Shown here: positions 46,301 through 58,287 of the stretch, in pieces
How the letters are laid out: every line of letters begins with the position of its first letter
How positions within the stretch are numbered: position 1 is the first letter of the stretch
Source of the DNA: Biomphalaria glabrata
Taxonomy: Eukaryota; Mollusca; Gastropoda; Planorbidae
Direction: 5' to 3'
Assembly (NCBI RefSeq): GCF_947242115.1
Contig: NC_074715.1
Span: forward strand, 31,757,086 to 31,821,085
DNA: 64,000 nucleotides
Notes under the pieces: generated by a model
The model's database searches: none
Told to the model about the DNA's origin: nothing
What the model saw: only the letters and a program-made list of their open reading frames with translations
Program-made: the position numbers and the translations under genes

Positions 46301-49300
46301 TGAGTGTTTAAGAGGTGTACCTGCAGAAAAATTTGGCTTTGAGGCCATTGTAAGTGTTCCTGATATTGGGCCTGTAGCCTATGGAGATCTATTTCCTGGA
46401 CCTCTGGTAAATTTGTTTAATGATAAGAACTATCTTGATTCCATAAATTTTTATGAAAGAGCCTATTTCATCAGCCTTTGCTACAATGAAGGAGATATAT
46501 TCAATGTTGTCAATGAAAACATATTAGCAAATCTTCCTGAAGAGCAACGCAAGGCAATACCTCCCAATGCCATGCAGTTCAATACCTTTTCCAGATTTTT
46601 GTCTGACAAGTTTGGTCCTGTCAGTAATCAAGTTGTTGCCAAGGTTATTGAATACTACAATTGGAATTATGAAGTCAACCCACTAGCAGATTTTTCTGCA
46701 GATGCTATCTTTCATATACCTACTTTACAATGGGCAGCAGCAGCGACAAAGGGATTAGCTACAGAGAACAATAAAGTATGTCTTCTGCCTTTCTTGTAAT
46801 TTTTTTTTTAACATTCTTTTGCTTAGTAATTTTATCAAAATATACATTTTGTGTTCCATTAACATCCAGGTTACAATTATTTGCTGTATTTTTTTTACCT
46901 TGACCATCAGTTTTTTATAAGAAAGTGTCAAAATATAAGTCTTAGCTCAAATATTTTAATTAATTCATAGGATCTGTTTCAGTTGTAGGCCTACATAGTA
47001 GCGTTATTGAAATAAATTTTAATTCAGTTTATGTACTAAGACAAAAGTAACACATTTTACAGAAAGAAATACTGAATAGTGATTTTAGATTCAAAACTGT
47101 TAAAAATGTTGTTTTTTTTATAAAAGCTAAAATGTTCCAATTGGTTTTTTTTTTTTTGGTTTCATTGTTTTTTGTCCATTTTATATTTTTGGTCAAAGTA
47201 AAATTTAGAATACTTTCACAAGTATCAATACATTTTTTACATTACATATTTGGGCTTTTTTTTTTCATTCCAATTTTCTAGCAAACCACAACTTTAACTA
47301 AATTTGTATTAGACCTATTATTGATTGTCAAAATAAATCTGTATTCATTTCTACTTCATTAATTCAATGGGAGCTATCTACCAATAATTATGGCTTTTTT
47401 TATATTCCTGACATCCTTTTTTTTTTCAGATTCGCTTATTTAGGTTTGTGCACTGGCCAAAAATGTTGACAGGTCCTTATAAAGGCTTGATACATGGCAT
47501 GGACCTCTTGTATTTATTTGACCTAGATCCAGAATTTATCAATAAAATTATTAATCTTCATGTAAGTACAAAGAATCTTTTTCTTATAATGTGCACTTTA
47601 TATAAATATATCAAGACAAACATGTAATAGACTGAAGTGTTGTATAATTACAAGACCTTTTTCATCGAGGTAGAAATAAGTCTTTAAGGAATGGTTGTTT
47701 TCTTAAGTCATTCTACTCTAAGGAAAAGATTCTTTCAAATGCTAGAAACTGTAAAGGAATAATATTCATGTTAATAAATAAATTCTTTTGTCTAACAAAA
47801 TAACAAATACCTGATTAAATCTTTGCCAGCATTTTCTAACTCTTGTGCTTTGACAAACCCATTTTCCCTGCTTTTAGAAACTGATCTCAGCAGATTCATT
47901 CTGAAAGCAGATCATGATCTGTTTACAAATTCAGTTCACTTTTATGCTTCTTATGAGTATTTCACTCATCTTTACATTCTAATGTAGCGAAAGCAGCACT
48001 TTTAAATAGAGGACTTATCTTTATTGTACAATTTAATATTGTTTGTTTTGTTTAAAGTTAGTAAAGATTTCAAGTCCCTAAAATGTTTTATCTCAAACAT
48101 TGTTTGTTTGTTTGTTTTTTAAATCCTAGGATTATCAAAATGGTTATCTAAATTGAGCAGTTGCAAACCAGTGATGCAACTTCTGTGAAGTTTTTATTTG
48201 AACTTTATATTAGGATTATATGCCCATTATACATTGGTGACGAAAAGAGCTTTATGCTGAATTCTTGGAATGCCACTGATAACAACTTCTCACTGAGTTA
48301 CTTGTGTTCCAATAAAGATAAGATGTATGGACTTCTTTTTGGCTTAGATTTAACTTTTTCAATCATAGCTTGTCACTATAACTAGATGTTGCATTTTAAA
48401 AACTTGGTACAACATTTACAGAGATAAAATAAGTCAAAATACATTTATACAATTTCCGAATTAACCCTAACCCTATTCAATTCACAACTTCGTGGAACCT
48501 AAATCTCAAAAATGGCTCTGAGGATTTTAGAAATTTAACAGTTGCTGTATATCACTGAGAAAAGAATTACTATCTTATTGGCCACATGGGGAAAACTCAA
48601 GTTTGACCATTATAATTTTTCAAATTAAAAAAAAAACAAAACTAATTTAATTTGGCTAGAAAAAAAAACAAGGTGTGGACAGTTGTAGTGGACCAATTAC
48701 TGAGTTGTTTATTAAATTTAAAGTTGCTTACTTTTTTATATTATATATTATCTAAGCTTTGCTTATATTTTTACATAAATGTATTATAGATTACATCTAT
48801 ATTCCAGATATAGAAGTCAGAGGCGTATTGAGCAAAATGTGCCCCCGTGGCAAGGTACTTTATCCCCCCCCCCCCCCCCCAATTTACCATGAACATATAA
48901 AGGTGCCACTCTGTCTGTGTCCCCCCCTCCTGTAGGTAGTGCCTGGGGCATCATGCCCCATTTTTCCCCCCTTGATGCGCCTCTGCTAGAAGTTGATTTA
49001 GATCTAGTTCAAGATGTCTATAATAAAAGTACCAATAAATAATTGCCCAATTATACAATGCCCTCTGGACCAATGACTAGCGACGTTGGTACTTTGAGCT
49101 GATGGTGCCAAAGTATGAGTTTGATACCCGGCTTGAGCAAAAAAAAAATTTGTTTAATGTAAGTATAAGTTGTTTAATGAAGGTATTGTCTTTTTAAAAA
49201 TATATTTTTTAAACGTTTTTCTTGTTGTTTTTTTATTTAGCCACCATTTCAATCAAGTTTATTCATTCTTTGTCCCATTTCAATCAAGTTTATTCATTCT

Positions 49301-50096
49301 TTGTCCCATTTCAATCAAGTTTATTCATTCTTTGTCCCATTTCAATCAAGTTTATTCATTCTTTGTCCCATTTCAATCAAGTTTATTCATTCTGACTTTG
49401 TCCCATTTCAATCAAGTTTATTCATTCTGACTTTGTCCCATTTCAATCAAGTTTATTCATTCTGACTTTGTCCCATTTCAATCAAATTTATTCATTCTGA
49501 CTTTGTCCCATTTCAATCAAGTTTATTCATTCTGACTTTGTCCCATTTCAATCAAATTTATTCATTCTGACTTTTGTGTAGTTGTTGCAGTTTACATTTT
49601 GTTTGGGTTAGATTAAACTAGATAATTTTCATTGTCACCTTACTGTTTCAGGTTAATGGCAGCTTATGGGATGACACAGAAGAATATCTGAAGAATAAAT
49701 ATCTCAGCATCATTGGTGACTTTATAAATACTGGGTTAGTAGTTTAGTTAACTTGCTTATTTTTAGCTCTTTTTCTATTTGGGTCATACAGTACCACATA
49801 CATATTTAATTCTAAATGGTTTTGTGTGCTTTATTGGTACACAGTTGTTTATAGAGACCTATATGATTCATTCTGTAACTTATTTGATTGCTAGGAACCC
49901 TGCCTTGTCTTTAGAAGAAGATCTACCAGGTGGATGGCCTCCATTTGATGAGCAAGAAGGTCATTATCTACAATTTGGTTTGACACCTCAGATAAAAACA
50001 CAATTGAAGGCAGATGGTGTTCAGCTCTGGTCCCAGCAGATTCCAGAATGGATCCGAGAGTATCCCTTAGAACAGCCTGTGCATCTGGAGCTTTAA
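43393..50096 (+). CDS. Carboxylesterase (type B), ER-luminal, 7 coding exons
   Basis: Coding exons: 43393-43600, 44746-44897, 45717-45962, 46074-46775, 47430-47561, 49652-49734, 49895-50096, all GT-AG with consistent phases; about 574 residues, the usual length of the alpha/beta-hydrolase carboxylesterase family. ATG 43393 opens a hydrophobic signal peptide (MALLLPSSLLAVVALVHAS). Family marks: GIPYAQPPVGELRFRPP, EEDCLYLNVYSP, oxyanion loop VHGGGN, GNFGLLDQ and the nucleophile elbow GGESAGG. The predicted triad is Ser207, Glu341 (CYNEGDIF) and His458 (GLIHGMDLLYLF). Cys82-Cys101 fits the first conserved disulfide. The protein ends HLEL, like the HIEL/HTEL/HVEL ER-retention signals of vertebrate carboxylesterases, and there is no GPI or membrane tail. 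It should hydrolyse esters, amides or thioesters; the natural substrate cannot be told. Neuroligin-like identity is unlikely because the triad is intact. Confidence 0.93.
48818..48985. mobile_element. Short hAT-like MITE, 168 bp, in a carboxylesterase intron
   Basis: Ends CAGAGGCGTATTGAG and the complement of CAGAGGCGCATCAAG; flanks ATAGAAGT and CTAGAAGT agree at 7 of 8. The interior is rich in C runs, one of about 18 bases (48866-48882), and GTGCCTGGGGCATCATGCCCC words. It is non-coding. Confidence 0.75.
49244..49573. repeat. Intronic minisatellite, ten copies, 31-bp then 34-bp units
   Basis: The unit CATTTCAATCAAGTTTATTC plus ATTCTTTGTCC recurs about ten times. The first units are 31 bp; from about 49372 a GAC is inserted before TTTGTCC and the unit becomes 34 bp. 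Some later copies carry CAAATTT for CAAGTTT. It lies in the last long intron, about 80 bp before exon 6. Confidence 0.9.
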
Positions 50097-50146
50097 ATAG
50101 TTTTTTCTTCTGATTTTGGAATGGCTCTAAAAAAAAAGGAACAGAT

Positions 50147-50152
50147 AATAAA
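50147..50152 (+). terminator. Candidate carboxylesterase polyadenylation signal
   Basis: AATAAA about 50 bp after the stop codon. A second AATAAA at 51191-51196 would give a 3' UTR of about 1.1 kb; the sequence alone does not decide between them. Confidence 0.3.
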
Positions 50153-51784
50153 AAGAAATGATCCTGTTTTGTTCTTTGACCTACTATTATTACCATCAGA
50201 ATATATATATTTTTTTATAATATATTTGGCTGTGTATAATAGTTTGCTCAATAGCTTAGGAGTAATAGATAAAGTAATAGTTCAAATTGTTGAAACATTA
50301 AGACCTATCCAAAATGCATATAAGTCCAAATAATTTTATACAATTCCTAAATAGTGAAATATTGAAGAGATTGAAAATTGTCTTGTGATTATGAGGTTCT
50401 ATTAAGATATTTGAAAAATAGAATTACCAATATAAAATTGCATTTTTGTTTTCAAAAGAAATCTTTATTCTAAATTGTTTGTATTGTATTTTATACACAA
50501 CTTTAATTACCCTGTCACTGTGACAAACATTCACTTTTTGTTAAATATTCATGATTTGCTCAATATATACATACCTTAATTATGTTTTTTGTGACCATTT
50601 AATTGTTTGTTTTATAAGCTTTGGATGATTTTCCAGAAATGAAGAGTATTATTTACTAGTCCAAACCTGCTAAATGTCAGTGATCATTGTCATGACAGTC
50701 TGATACATACTAGATGACCAGACAACCATCCAAAATAATGGAACATTAACTTTTATTTGTTTTTAACTATCTGTACTGGATCTCAACACCAAAAAAAAGA
50801 TTGCAAAAGTAGTAAAAAAAAAAATTCTCCTCCTAAGTCTATGAATGGTAATAATGAGGGTCTTTTGGCTAATTCAAGGTCACTGTGTGAAGGCCATTTG
50901 GTTGTGAGTTTGTGTGTAAGGTAACATGTGAGTAAACTGACCTGCAGGGTCCACTTTCATGGTTAGCTGTGAGAAGCAGACAATAGGAACTTTTATAGCT
51001 TGTTCCACTCTTCTGCATCGCTTAGTCTGTTGGTGTCAAATTACATTTGTTACATATGGTCTTGCAATCTATCTGAAAGGGCTATCTTGTATCTTCAAGA
51101 CCTCAATCTGTGAATGCTTTTTTTATGAGTTTGTATTCTTGTATTACAAATTTGTGATGTTTTACAAAAAGTATATTTTTTTTAACTTACAATAAATTTT
51201 ACAGGTTTTTTTTATGAGCTTTAAAATGTTTTTGAAGAAATTGTGATGATTCTGAATATTTTGTAAAAGTTTATGTATTAAGTTGTTTTTTTTTAAACAG
51301 TATTACTCATTTTGATAATAATGAAATTTTTTTAGTTCAGCCTAAATGTAAAGAATACCATCAGAAGCATATTGCTAACAAGCCCTAGTCAAAAGTACCT
51401 TTATACAAATGAAATCATTCTTGTGTTGTTAATGCATTTTTTCAGTGGAGATCATGTTTTTTTGTGGGGCTTTTTATGGTTGATCACATTGAATTGAAGA
51501 CATCGAAGTGTAGGGCCAAACTCAAATTTCAGAAAGTGCAAAGCATTTTTCTATTGGTAATGTTCAACAGCTTTTATAGTTAGTTACAAGCATTTATTGT
51601 ATTCAATTCAGAGCATTGAGTTACAATGTTTGTTTATAAACTTGTCTCTCAATTGCAGTGATAAGAATGTTATTTTTGATTATTGAAATCACAAAAATGT
51701 CATATTTTTAGACAAATTTTTCTTAGTACTGAAATATGGACCAAATGTATTTTTTGACATAATCAGATCATAATAACATTATTA
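50153..51784. other. Intergenic or 3' UTR, no other feature seen
   Basis: AT-rich sequence with no motif-bearing frame. It may include a long 3' UTR of the carboxylesterase. Confidence 0.35.
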
Positions 51785-52028
51785 TTTTTACTATTATTAT
51801 TATAGCTTTTATATAGCGCTACTTTCATGCTTATAGCATGCTCAGAGCGCTTTGGTTCAATCTCATTTGTGAACCGGTGGGGGGGAGGGGGTATCTAGGA
51901 GTTGGTTTTCCATGCTGCCTTTAGGTGCTCAGTAAACCCAACTCTGCCCGAGTCGGGTGTCGAACCTCGAGCCCCCTTCTAGGTAGCCAAGACAAGCGCA
52001 CTTAGCCTCTCGACCACGCTTCCCACTA
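51785..52028 (-). mobile_element. tRNA-derived SINE (family C)
   Basis: On the minus strand: A box in GTGGTCGAGAGGCTAAGTGC, B box GAGGTTCGACACCC, then a body with AGCATGCTATAAGCATGAAA and the tail AGCGCTATATAAAAGC followed by an ATA-rich run. This is a Ser/Leu-type tRNA-headed SINE with a conserved AGCGCTATATAAA end. A tail-like fragment with the same AGCGCTATATAAA word lies near 26765. Confidence 0.8.
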
Positions 52029-53387
52029 AATTCGATATTGTTTCCATACTGTTACACAGACCTTTATTTTTTTAAATTGTTTAAATAAAAATATATTTTT
52101 TTTAATGCTCTTGTTCTTTTATAGTCTATTTTAATAAAATATAGTTTATTAAAAAAAAAAAAAAAAAAACTTGAGCTTTGAGCTTGTATTGGAGAGATTG
52201 TTAATCAGTCCTTGAACCAACTACTTAAGATGCTAATTGAAGTTATCTGTGCTACAATAGTACTTACTAATCTAGACCAAGAAATGTTAGATATTCAATT
52301 CAACAAAAAGTATTGGTCATATTATCATGACAATGGGAATTAGAATGTTTTATCTTGAAAAGGTTTAATCATTATCAACAAGTTGAAACAAAACCTTTGA
52401 TTTTGGGACATACTATAACCCTGAACTTCAACAAGTAGCTTCCACACATCTGAAAATGTATAGCTTTTTTCTTTATAGATTGGCTAATATTGTTACATTT
52501 ATTAATTTTCTTTTGTATTGAGGTCAAAGCATTTTTATAACCCTATTAGTTTATATTCTTTATGGCCAACTACATAAGCTAGATAAGAGATCTTTGTATT
52601 TTATACATTCAAATTACTTTGACTACTTAGTTACACAACTCAAATGTTTGATATTGATTTGAAGTTAACTTTAGGAAATTTGATCAAGTAAAGCAAAAAA
52701 TATAGATGCAAACTGTTACACCATGGTTGAAAGCAAACTGTACACATAAATGGCTACAGACTCACACTAATATCTGTTAACTTAAGTGTCTTTCAAGGAA
52801 ATCTTAAGCTCATTACTGTTTCTAATTTACATATCCAATCTGATTGCATTAGTCCAAACTTTTTTGGTGATAATTGTAGAGTATATGGAGCTAGAACAAT
52901 GAAAACATGAGATACTGACAAAAAGATAATTAGATGAATTACAGAAATGGTAATCACATTGGAGCATGTCTAGCCAGGCCCCCCCCCCCCCCCCCCCCAA
53001 AATAATTACTAAGTGAAAAAAAAATTGAAACAAAGACTAAAAAGTTAAGTAGAAGACATACAGTTAACACTTAACCATTACTTACAAACTAGAAAATATA
53101 ACCTAATAAAATATTTAGAAAGACATTAGATATAAACACATTTTTATTCTAATTGCTAGGATGAATTCATCTAAGTATAATACCATTATAATTTATTTTC
53201 AAGTGCTATGAGTCAACCAAGAAAACAAATGACATTTTTAACATTTTCAACAAAAATCTTTTTGGACTAAACATCTTGAGTAATTTATTACATGAGAGGA
53301 GGATAACAAAGTGAAGGTCATAGTATTTATCGTTCTTTATGCTTCAGTATTTAATCATTCTTTATAGACAAATAAAAGACATTAAAT
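52029..53387. other. Intergenic with homopolymer runs
   Basis: Contains poly(A) at 52150-52169 and poly(C) at 52979-52998, both hard to sequence. No recognisable gene. Confidence 0.4.
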
Positions 53388-53586
53388 CAGGGGTTCTCAA
53401 CCTGTGGGTCGCAACCCCCTTGGAGGTCGATTGACGATTTGCCAGGGGTCGCCTAAGACCATCGAAAATACGGATTGTATTTGTTTACTCTTCTATTGCT
53501 GTATATGAGTGTCAGGGAGAGGGGGTCGCGGTAGAGTGGGGGGTTGTAAAAAGGGGTCGCCGAGAATAAAAGGTTGAGAACCGCTG
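53388..53586. mobile_element. Short hAT MITE (family 3), 199 bp
   Basis: Ends CAGGGGTTCTCAACC and GGTTGAGAACCGCTG; flanks CATTAAAT and CATTAGAT agree at 7 of 8 bases. GGGTCGCAACCCCC and AAGGGGTCGCCGAG lie just inside. It is the shortest member of the family that also includes 39582-41006 and 60309. Confidence 0.85.
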
Positions 53587-53781
53587 CATTAGATGTTTTA
53601 TTTTTATAAAAAATCTTATTGAAGTAGTCAACATATATCTGGATTTAAACTCATGCAAACATTTTTTATTATGAAATACAAAAACAACACAAATACATTA
53701 GTAACATATAGATAACATTACAAGTTTTTTATTTCTAGCTATAAATTGTGGATTTTATAATAAAGTGCCATGCATACAAAC

Positions 53782-54013
53782 AATTAGAGCTCATTATTTA
53801 CACAATGGTATTGGTATAGTGGGTAATCTCTGTTTAAAGGGACAAAACTGCAATTCTTCATAATGAAAAGCTTGAGGGCCGACCCATCTTAGAGATTCAG
53901 CCCTGCGAAGTAGGTCATGGGATGGTAGCAAGAGAACTGCCACACGCAGGCCAAACTTGACTTCTTCTGTAGTTATTGGTTCTGCATTATCTGCATCCAC
54001 TATACAGATAAGA
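53782..54013 (-). pseudogene. Out-of-frame C-terminal tail of hydantoinase copy 1
   Basis: Immediately downstream of the copy 1 stop, another frame reads LGTTPDLICIVDADNAEPIT, EEVKFGLRVAVLLLPSHDLL and WVGPQAFHYEELQF, ending near 53794. This is the same C-terminal segment that in copy 2 is joined in frame. Aligning the two copies places an apparent 20-bp loss after the ENLVII codons of copy 1. The tail itself has no further breaks, so the shift is either recent or a sequence or assembly error. Confidence 0.7.
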
Positions 54014-57000
54014 TCAGGTGTAGTACCTAGGCATTGTTGGAATAATGACTAGATTTTCATTTTGAAATTCTATTAAAAGCTTTTGTCCCAGCCAACCATC
54101 AGAGCCTTCTACCAGCAAGAAGCCACGATTGAAACCGCCGCTTGTCTCTCTTTGGACATCCAAAATTTTACCATTCATGACATGCTTCCCATTCTCTTGT
54201 TGAACTATAGCTTCAATGACTGATTCCTTCTGCAGCCTAGCTCTAAGAATAGCATTGCCAAGTCTCCAAGCACTACTAACAGTATGTAGAGGTGTTTTGT
54301 TCAGCAAACTACTTTTGTTTAAAGGTAATGCCATTCCTGCTGAGCATCCGTTCTCAATTGATGTTAAGCGCAGAAAGTTCTCAAGCAGTTTGTTAGCTGG
54401 TGCATAAAGCATTGCTGTTCTCTCTTTATAGTTTCCACTTCCAACTATGGCTGCAGGATATGGCAAATTACCAAACATATAAGGCATAAACATTTGAACC
54501 TCAGGGAAAGCTCGACTCATCCCATCCCCATCCACTATTGGTAGATCCAGATTAGCAGCCAGTAGAAATGGCTCGATGGCATTCATTCCACCTATTTCTG
54601 CTGAAACCATGGCAACAACTTTGTAGCCTGTTGTTCTTTCACCTGTAGGACGATAATTTCTAATGAACTTGCATCCACCTGGGCTTGTTTCTACAAGAAA
54701 ATCTTCTTGATTTACTATAACTCCATCTTTAAATCCTCCAATCTCATACAAATCTTTTAAACACTCTAAGGCAGCCGTAGTTTCATGGGATGAAACAGCT
54801 TGTTCATACATGATCAAGGGAGCTCCAATAAAAGCTGTTGTAATCACCAAATCCTTCTCTGGATCTGCATTCTTCATAAGACTTTCTGGATTGATCACTC
54901 TCATTCGCTTTCCATCCTGCAAGGCTTTTAATGCTCGCAGACGTCCTAGATGAGGATTTCCACCACCACCACAACCATATATACCTGAGCCAAGGACAAT
55001 ACATTCAATGTCCCATTCAGAAATGAACCATTCTCCAGTTGATGGATCAATAACAGGATCTTTTGGTGATCTTGTCCAGTCTTGAATCATTTCCTCTTCT
55101 TCTGAATCTATTCTCTGACCAGTGGAAGAAAACTTTTGTTTTTCAATGGTTTGAGAATCTTCCAATACCAATTTCTCAACATTGTCTGGTGGTAACCAAG
55201 CCTGTTTGTTTTTAGTTTCACCCCAGGATAAATCTCCTACAATTTTTACTTTTATTTGCGTGGCATTTCCAGGAATGTATGCAAGAACAGAATCTTCTTT
55301 TTCAAGAATTTCTAGACTTTCTTCAGTAGCGCCATCAGTGACGAGAGTAGCTTTAATTTTCTGACAAATTTCTTCCATAGCATCATCTCTCGCTTTTAAT
55401 AGAAAAGGCTTTCGAGCTTGATTACTGGCTCTTTCACTTTCCTTTCCATCTGGATCATTGGTGACATCTTCAAGAGCTTTACTAACACATGCCTCCATCT
55501 CAAGAGTATTGACTCGGTCTATTAAATTGACAATATTATTGTAGCTAGCTGACACTTTACTTAAAGCTGCACCTATTGCATTAGCAACTCCAAAATGTTC
55601 TGGAATTATTAGTTGTTTGGTTCCTTTCAGAGGTCGTGACCTGTCTATTAGAATACTTCCTCCACCAACTACAATAACAGGCAGTTCATCGACACTTAGT
55701 TTCACTTTGTCTATTACATCTTCAACGAGTCTGTGAATCTCATCTATGGCCTGATTAACTAATGATTTGTTCAATTTTTTGACATTTTCCGTAGATCCAA
55801 GTTGACAAAGCCCAGATGCTACTGCTACATCCGTTGCTGTAATAAATCTGTCAGAATAATTATTGCTTGTGTTAAACACATATGATTCCTTCATTAGATT
55901 TAATCCAGCGCTGAGAGGGCCAACTGTTACATATTGTCCACTGTCATCTTTCTTGGTATGTTCTTTAACATAGGAGCCACCCCCTAAACCAATACTTATG
56001 ACGTCAGGCATACGAAAATTGGTTCTAACTCCGCTCACCTTGACATGGCTAGCTGCTTCTCTTGGAAATCCATTTTTCAGAACTCCAGCATCTGTAGTTG
56101 TTCCTCCAATGTCTACAACAATAGCATCCTTCAGTTCTGACAAGAAAGCTGCACCTCTCATGCTATTGGTTGGACCAGATGCAAATGTAAGTACCGGCTG
56201 CTCTAAGACAGCCTCACTGCTGACGATGGTACCATCATTTTGTGTTAAATAAAATGGGCATTTGACTCCAATCTCATCAAGCGCAGTTTGAAATCCACTT
56301 ATTGTTTTCTTACATAATGGCTTCAGGCATTCATTTAAGAGAGCTGCATTTTCACGCTCCAAAAGTCCTATGTGGCCTATTTCATGAGATAAAGTCACAG
56401 AAGCCTCTGGGTATTCTTCAAGAGCGATTTTCTTGGCACGGATTTCATGTTCTGGTCTAGTTGGAGAAAACACACCAATAAATGCAATGTTTTTTATGCC
56501 CTTAGATTGAATGTCTTTGAGTACATTACAGATTTGCTGCTCATCTAAAGACTCATGTTCTTTGCCATCAAATCTGAAGCCTCCGTGAACAAGATGGACA
56601 GATCCACATATCACATTAGCCAGCCTAGAGGGAAAGTCCATAAAAGGAGGAACTTCTTCTGACACAGGGCCACAGATTCTAACAGCAGCCACTTTAGCCA
56701 AATCTTTCCCTTGGACTACAGCATTTACAAAGTGAGTTGTGCCTAGATGGAAGAGAACAAAAATAGTTGACATTTTTTAATTAATTTATTTCTTTTATAA
56801 AAATTATTCAGTGTTTAGGAAAGTTATTCATTGCGACTGGCACATAACACTTAATGAATCAAATAGCAAGGCACATTCAATTCTTTGACCACTTGTGTTT
56901 GATTGTGTTGTATCATCATCAAAACCTTTCATACCTAATACTAAATACCAGTTTTAAGATGGTTAAAATACACAACTGAGTTCAATAGTATTTAAATTTA

Positions 57001-58287
57001 TCAATTCTTTCATATGTAAACTACATGAGAGCAGATTATATCATACTTAACATAAGCTACTGCTAATCATAATTATATAAAACTTATCTTGAAAAGAAAT
57101 CAAATCTGCTTCTAGTAAACACTCAGCTATTTTAAATTACATTATTCTACTAAATGATGAAGGTTTTTTTTTTTAAGATGTCAACCTAAATATAATGCTT
57201 AACTACTGATAATAATTATCATAATAATTATATATCTAAAGTAATAGGGCTTATAGCTTTTTTTTCTGTAAAGAGAATTTTTGTATAATAAAACATTTAG
57301 AAATAACTTAACATAAATCAGAAAATATGTGGAATGTATTTAAGGAGATATTTTTAAATTGTCTAAAATCTCTTACAAGATGAAATGGAAATTACATACA
57401 TTGAACAATCATAAGCCTTTATTAACAAAGCCCAAACAAGCAAAATAAAAAGAACATACTTTAAAAAAATAATTAAAATTATTATATAAGGGAAAGAACT
57501 ACACATTTACAATCATAGCTATCAATACTGCAAGATTTATTTCCTTTTTTCATATGAAACAAAATTAATTAATTACCACTAATTAATTTATTTACTTGTA
57601 AATTTTTTAAAAATTGTTGTTTGTTGGGGACAATGAATAATTGAGCAAAGTTTCAACTTGATCCGAGATAGGGAATTGGGAGCAATAATGTGTACAAGGA
57701 GTGGTAAAGCACTAGGTTTCTGAACTGAAGGGTCCAGGGTTAGAATCTCAATGTGGAAGGATTTTAATTTTGGGATTTTTATTTTAGGATTTTAAGGGTG
57801 CCTCCGAGTCCACCCAACTCTAATGAATACCTGACTTGTTGGGGAAAGTATAGCGGTCGGTCATTAATCCCATTATCTGTCGGCCATAGAAACAGATGAC
57901 TTTCACATTGTCTGCCCTATAGATCAAAAGTTCTGAAAGGGGAACTTTACTTTTTTTACTTAAAAATATTAAAAGAAATAAAACTGTTTGAAATATATAT
58001 ATATATTTATATCCATATGTTCAACTTGTATATAGTCACCTACACTATGCACAATGGTTGTTACCTATATTGACTTGAAGGGGCAGCACTGACTTGCCAC
58101 TCTGTACAGCTTGCTTAAGACAACCCAATATTGCTTTCTTAACACCAGTAGTCACATCAGCTGTGGTCAGTTCTTTTATTTCTGCCAGAATCTCTGGTCT
58201 TTCCTTGCTGGGGCACAATAAGACAGCATCTGTGTTGGTTCCACCAATATCAACACCAATAATAACAGGAGTTACTATGTCTGTCAT
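54014..58287 (-). CDS. Hydantoinase/oxoprolinase-DUF917 fusion enzyme, copy 1
   Basis: Two coding exons: 58287-58065 and 56742-54014, joined across a GTAACA donor and CTAG acceptor with matching phase; 983 residues as read. The start chosen gives MTDIVTPV and leads into the actin-fold phosphate motif VDIGGTNTD (residues 12-20). Domains in order: hydantoinase A N-terminal (about 8-200, QVNIGTTHFVNA), hydantoinase A/oxoprolinase (about 215-500; VVDIGGTTTDAGVL at 284, VVGGGSILID at 433), a charged linker, then DUF917 (about 650-983; GSGIYGCGGGG at 659, GGMNAIEPFL, DGDGMSRAFPE, GSGNYKERTAM). Family members open small cyclic amides such as hydantoins or 5-oxoproline using ATP; DUF917 has been linked to thiohydantoin processing, as I recall. 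The true substrate is unknown. The C-terminal ~80 residues present in copy 2 are out of frame here. A TTTATT at 53665-53670 could be the minus-strand poly(A) signal. Confidence 0.85.
56743..58064 (-). other. Single intron of hydantoinase copy 1
   Basis: Starts GTAACA and ends TCTAG on the minus strand. AT-rich, with a SINE family B copy at 57680-57960 and otherwise nothing recognisable. The large 2.7-kb second exon with only one intron contrasts with the 15 exons of XRCC1. Confidence 0.7.
57680..57960 (+). mobile_element. tRNA-derived SINE (family B), worn copy
   Basis: Plus-strand head GGAGTGGTAAAGCACTAGGTT then CAGGGTTAGAATCTCAA (worn B box), body with GGGTGCCTCCGAGTCCACCC and GGTCGGTCATTAATCCC, and the tail CCCTATAGATCAAAAGTTCTGAAAGGGGAACTT split over two phrases. 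It matches the minus-strand copy in XRCC1 intron 5. Confidence 0.75.

Noticed and set aside
48470-48476. CCCTAACCCTA, telomere-like word in a carboxylesterase intron
   Set aside because: It is barely two units of the animal telomere repeat, with no array; chance is sufficient. A similar short CCTAACCCTAACCCC near 39685 is also isolated.
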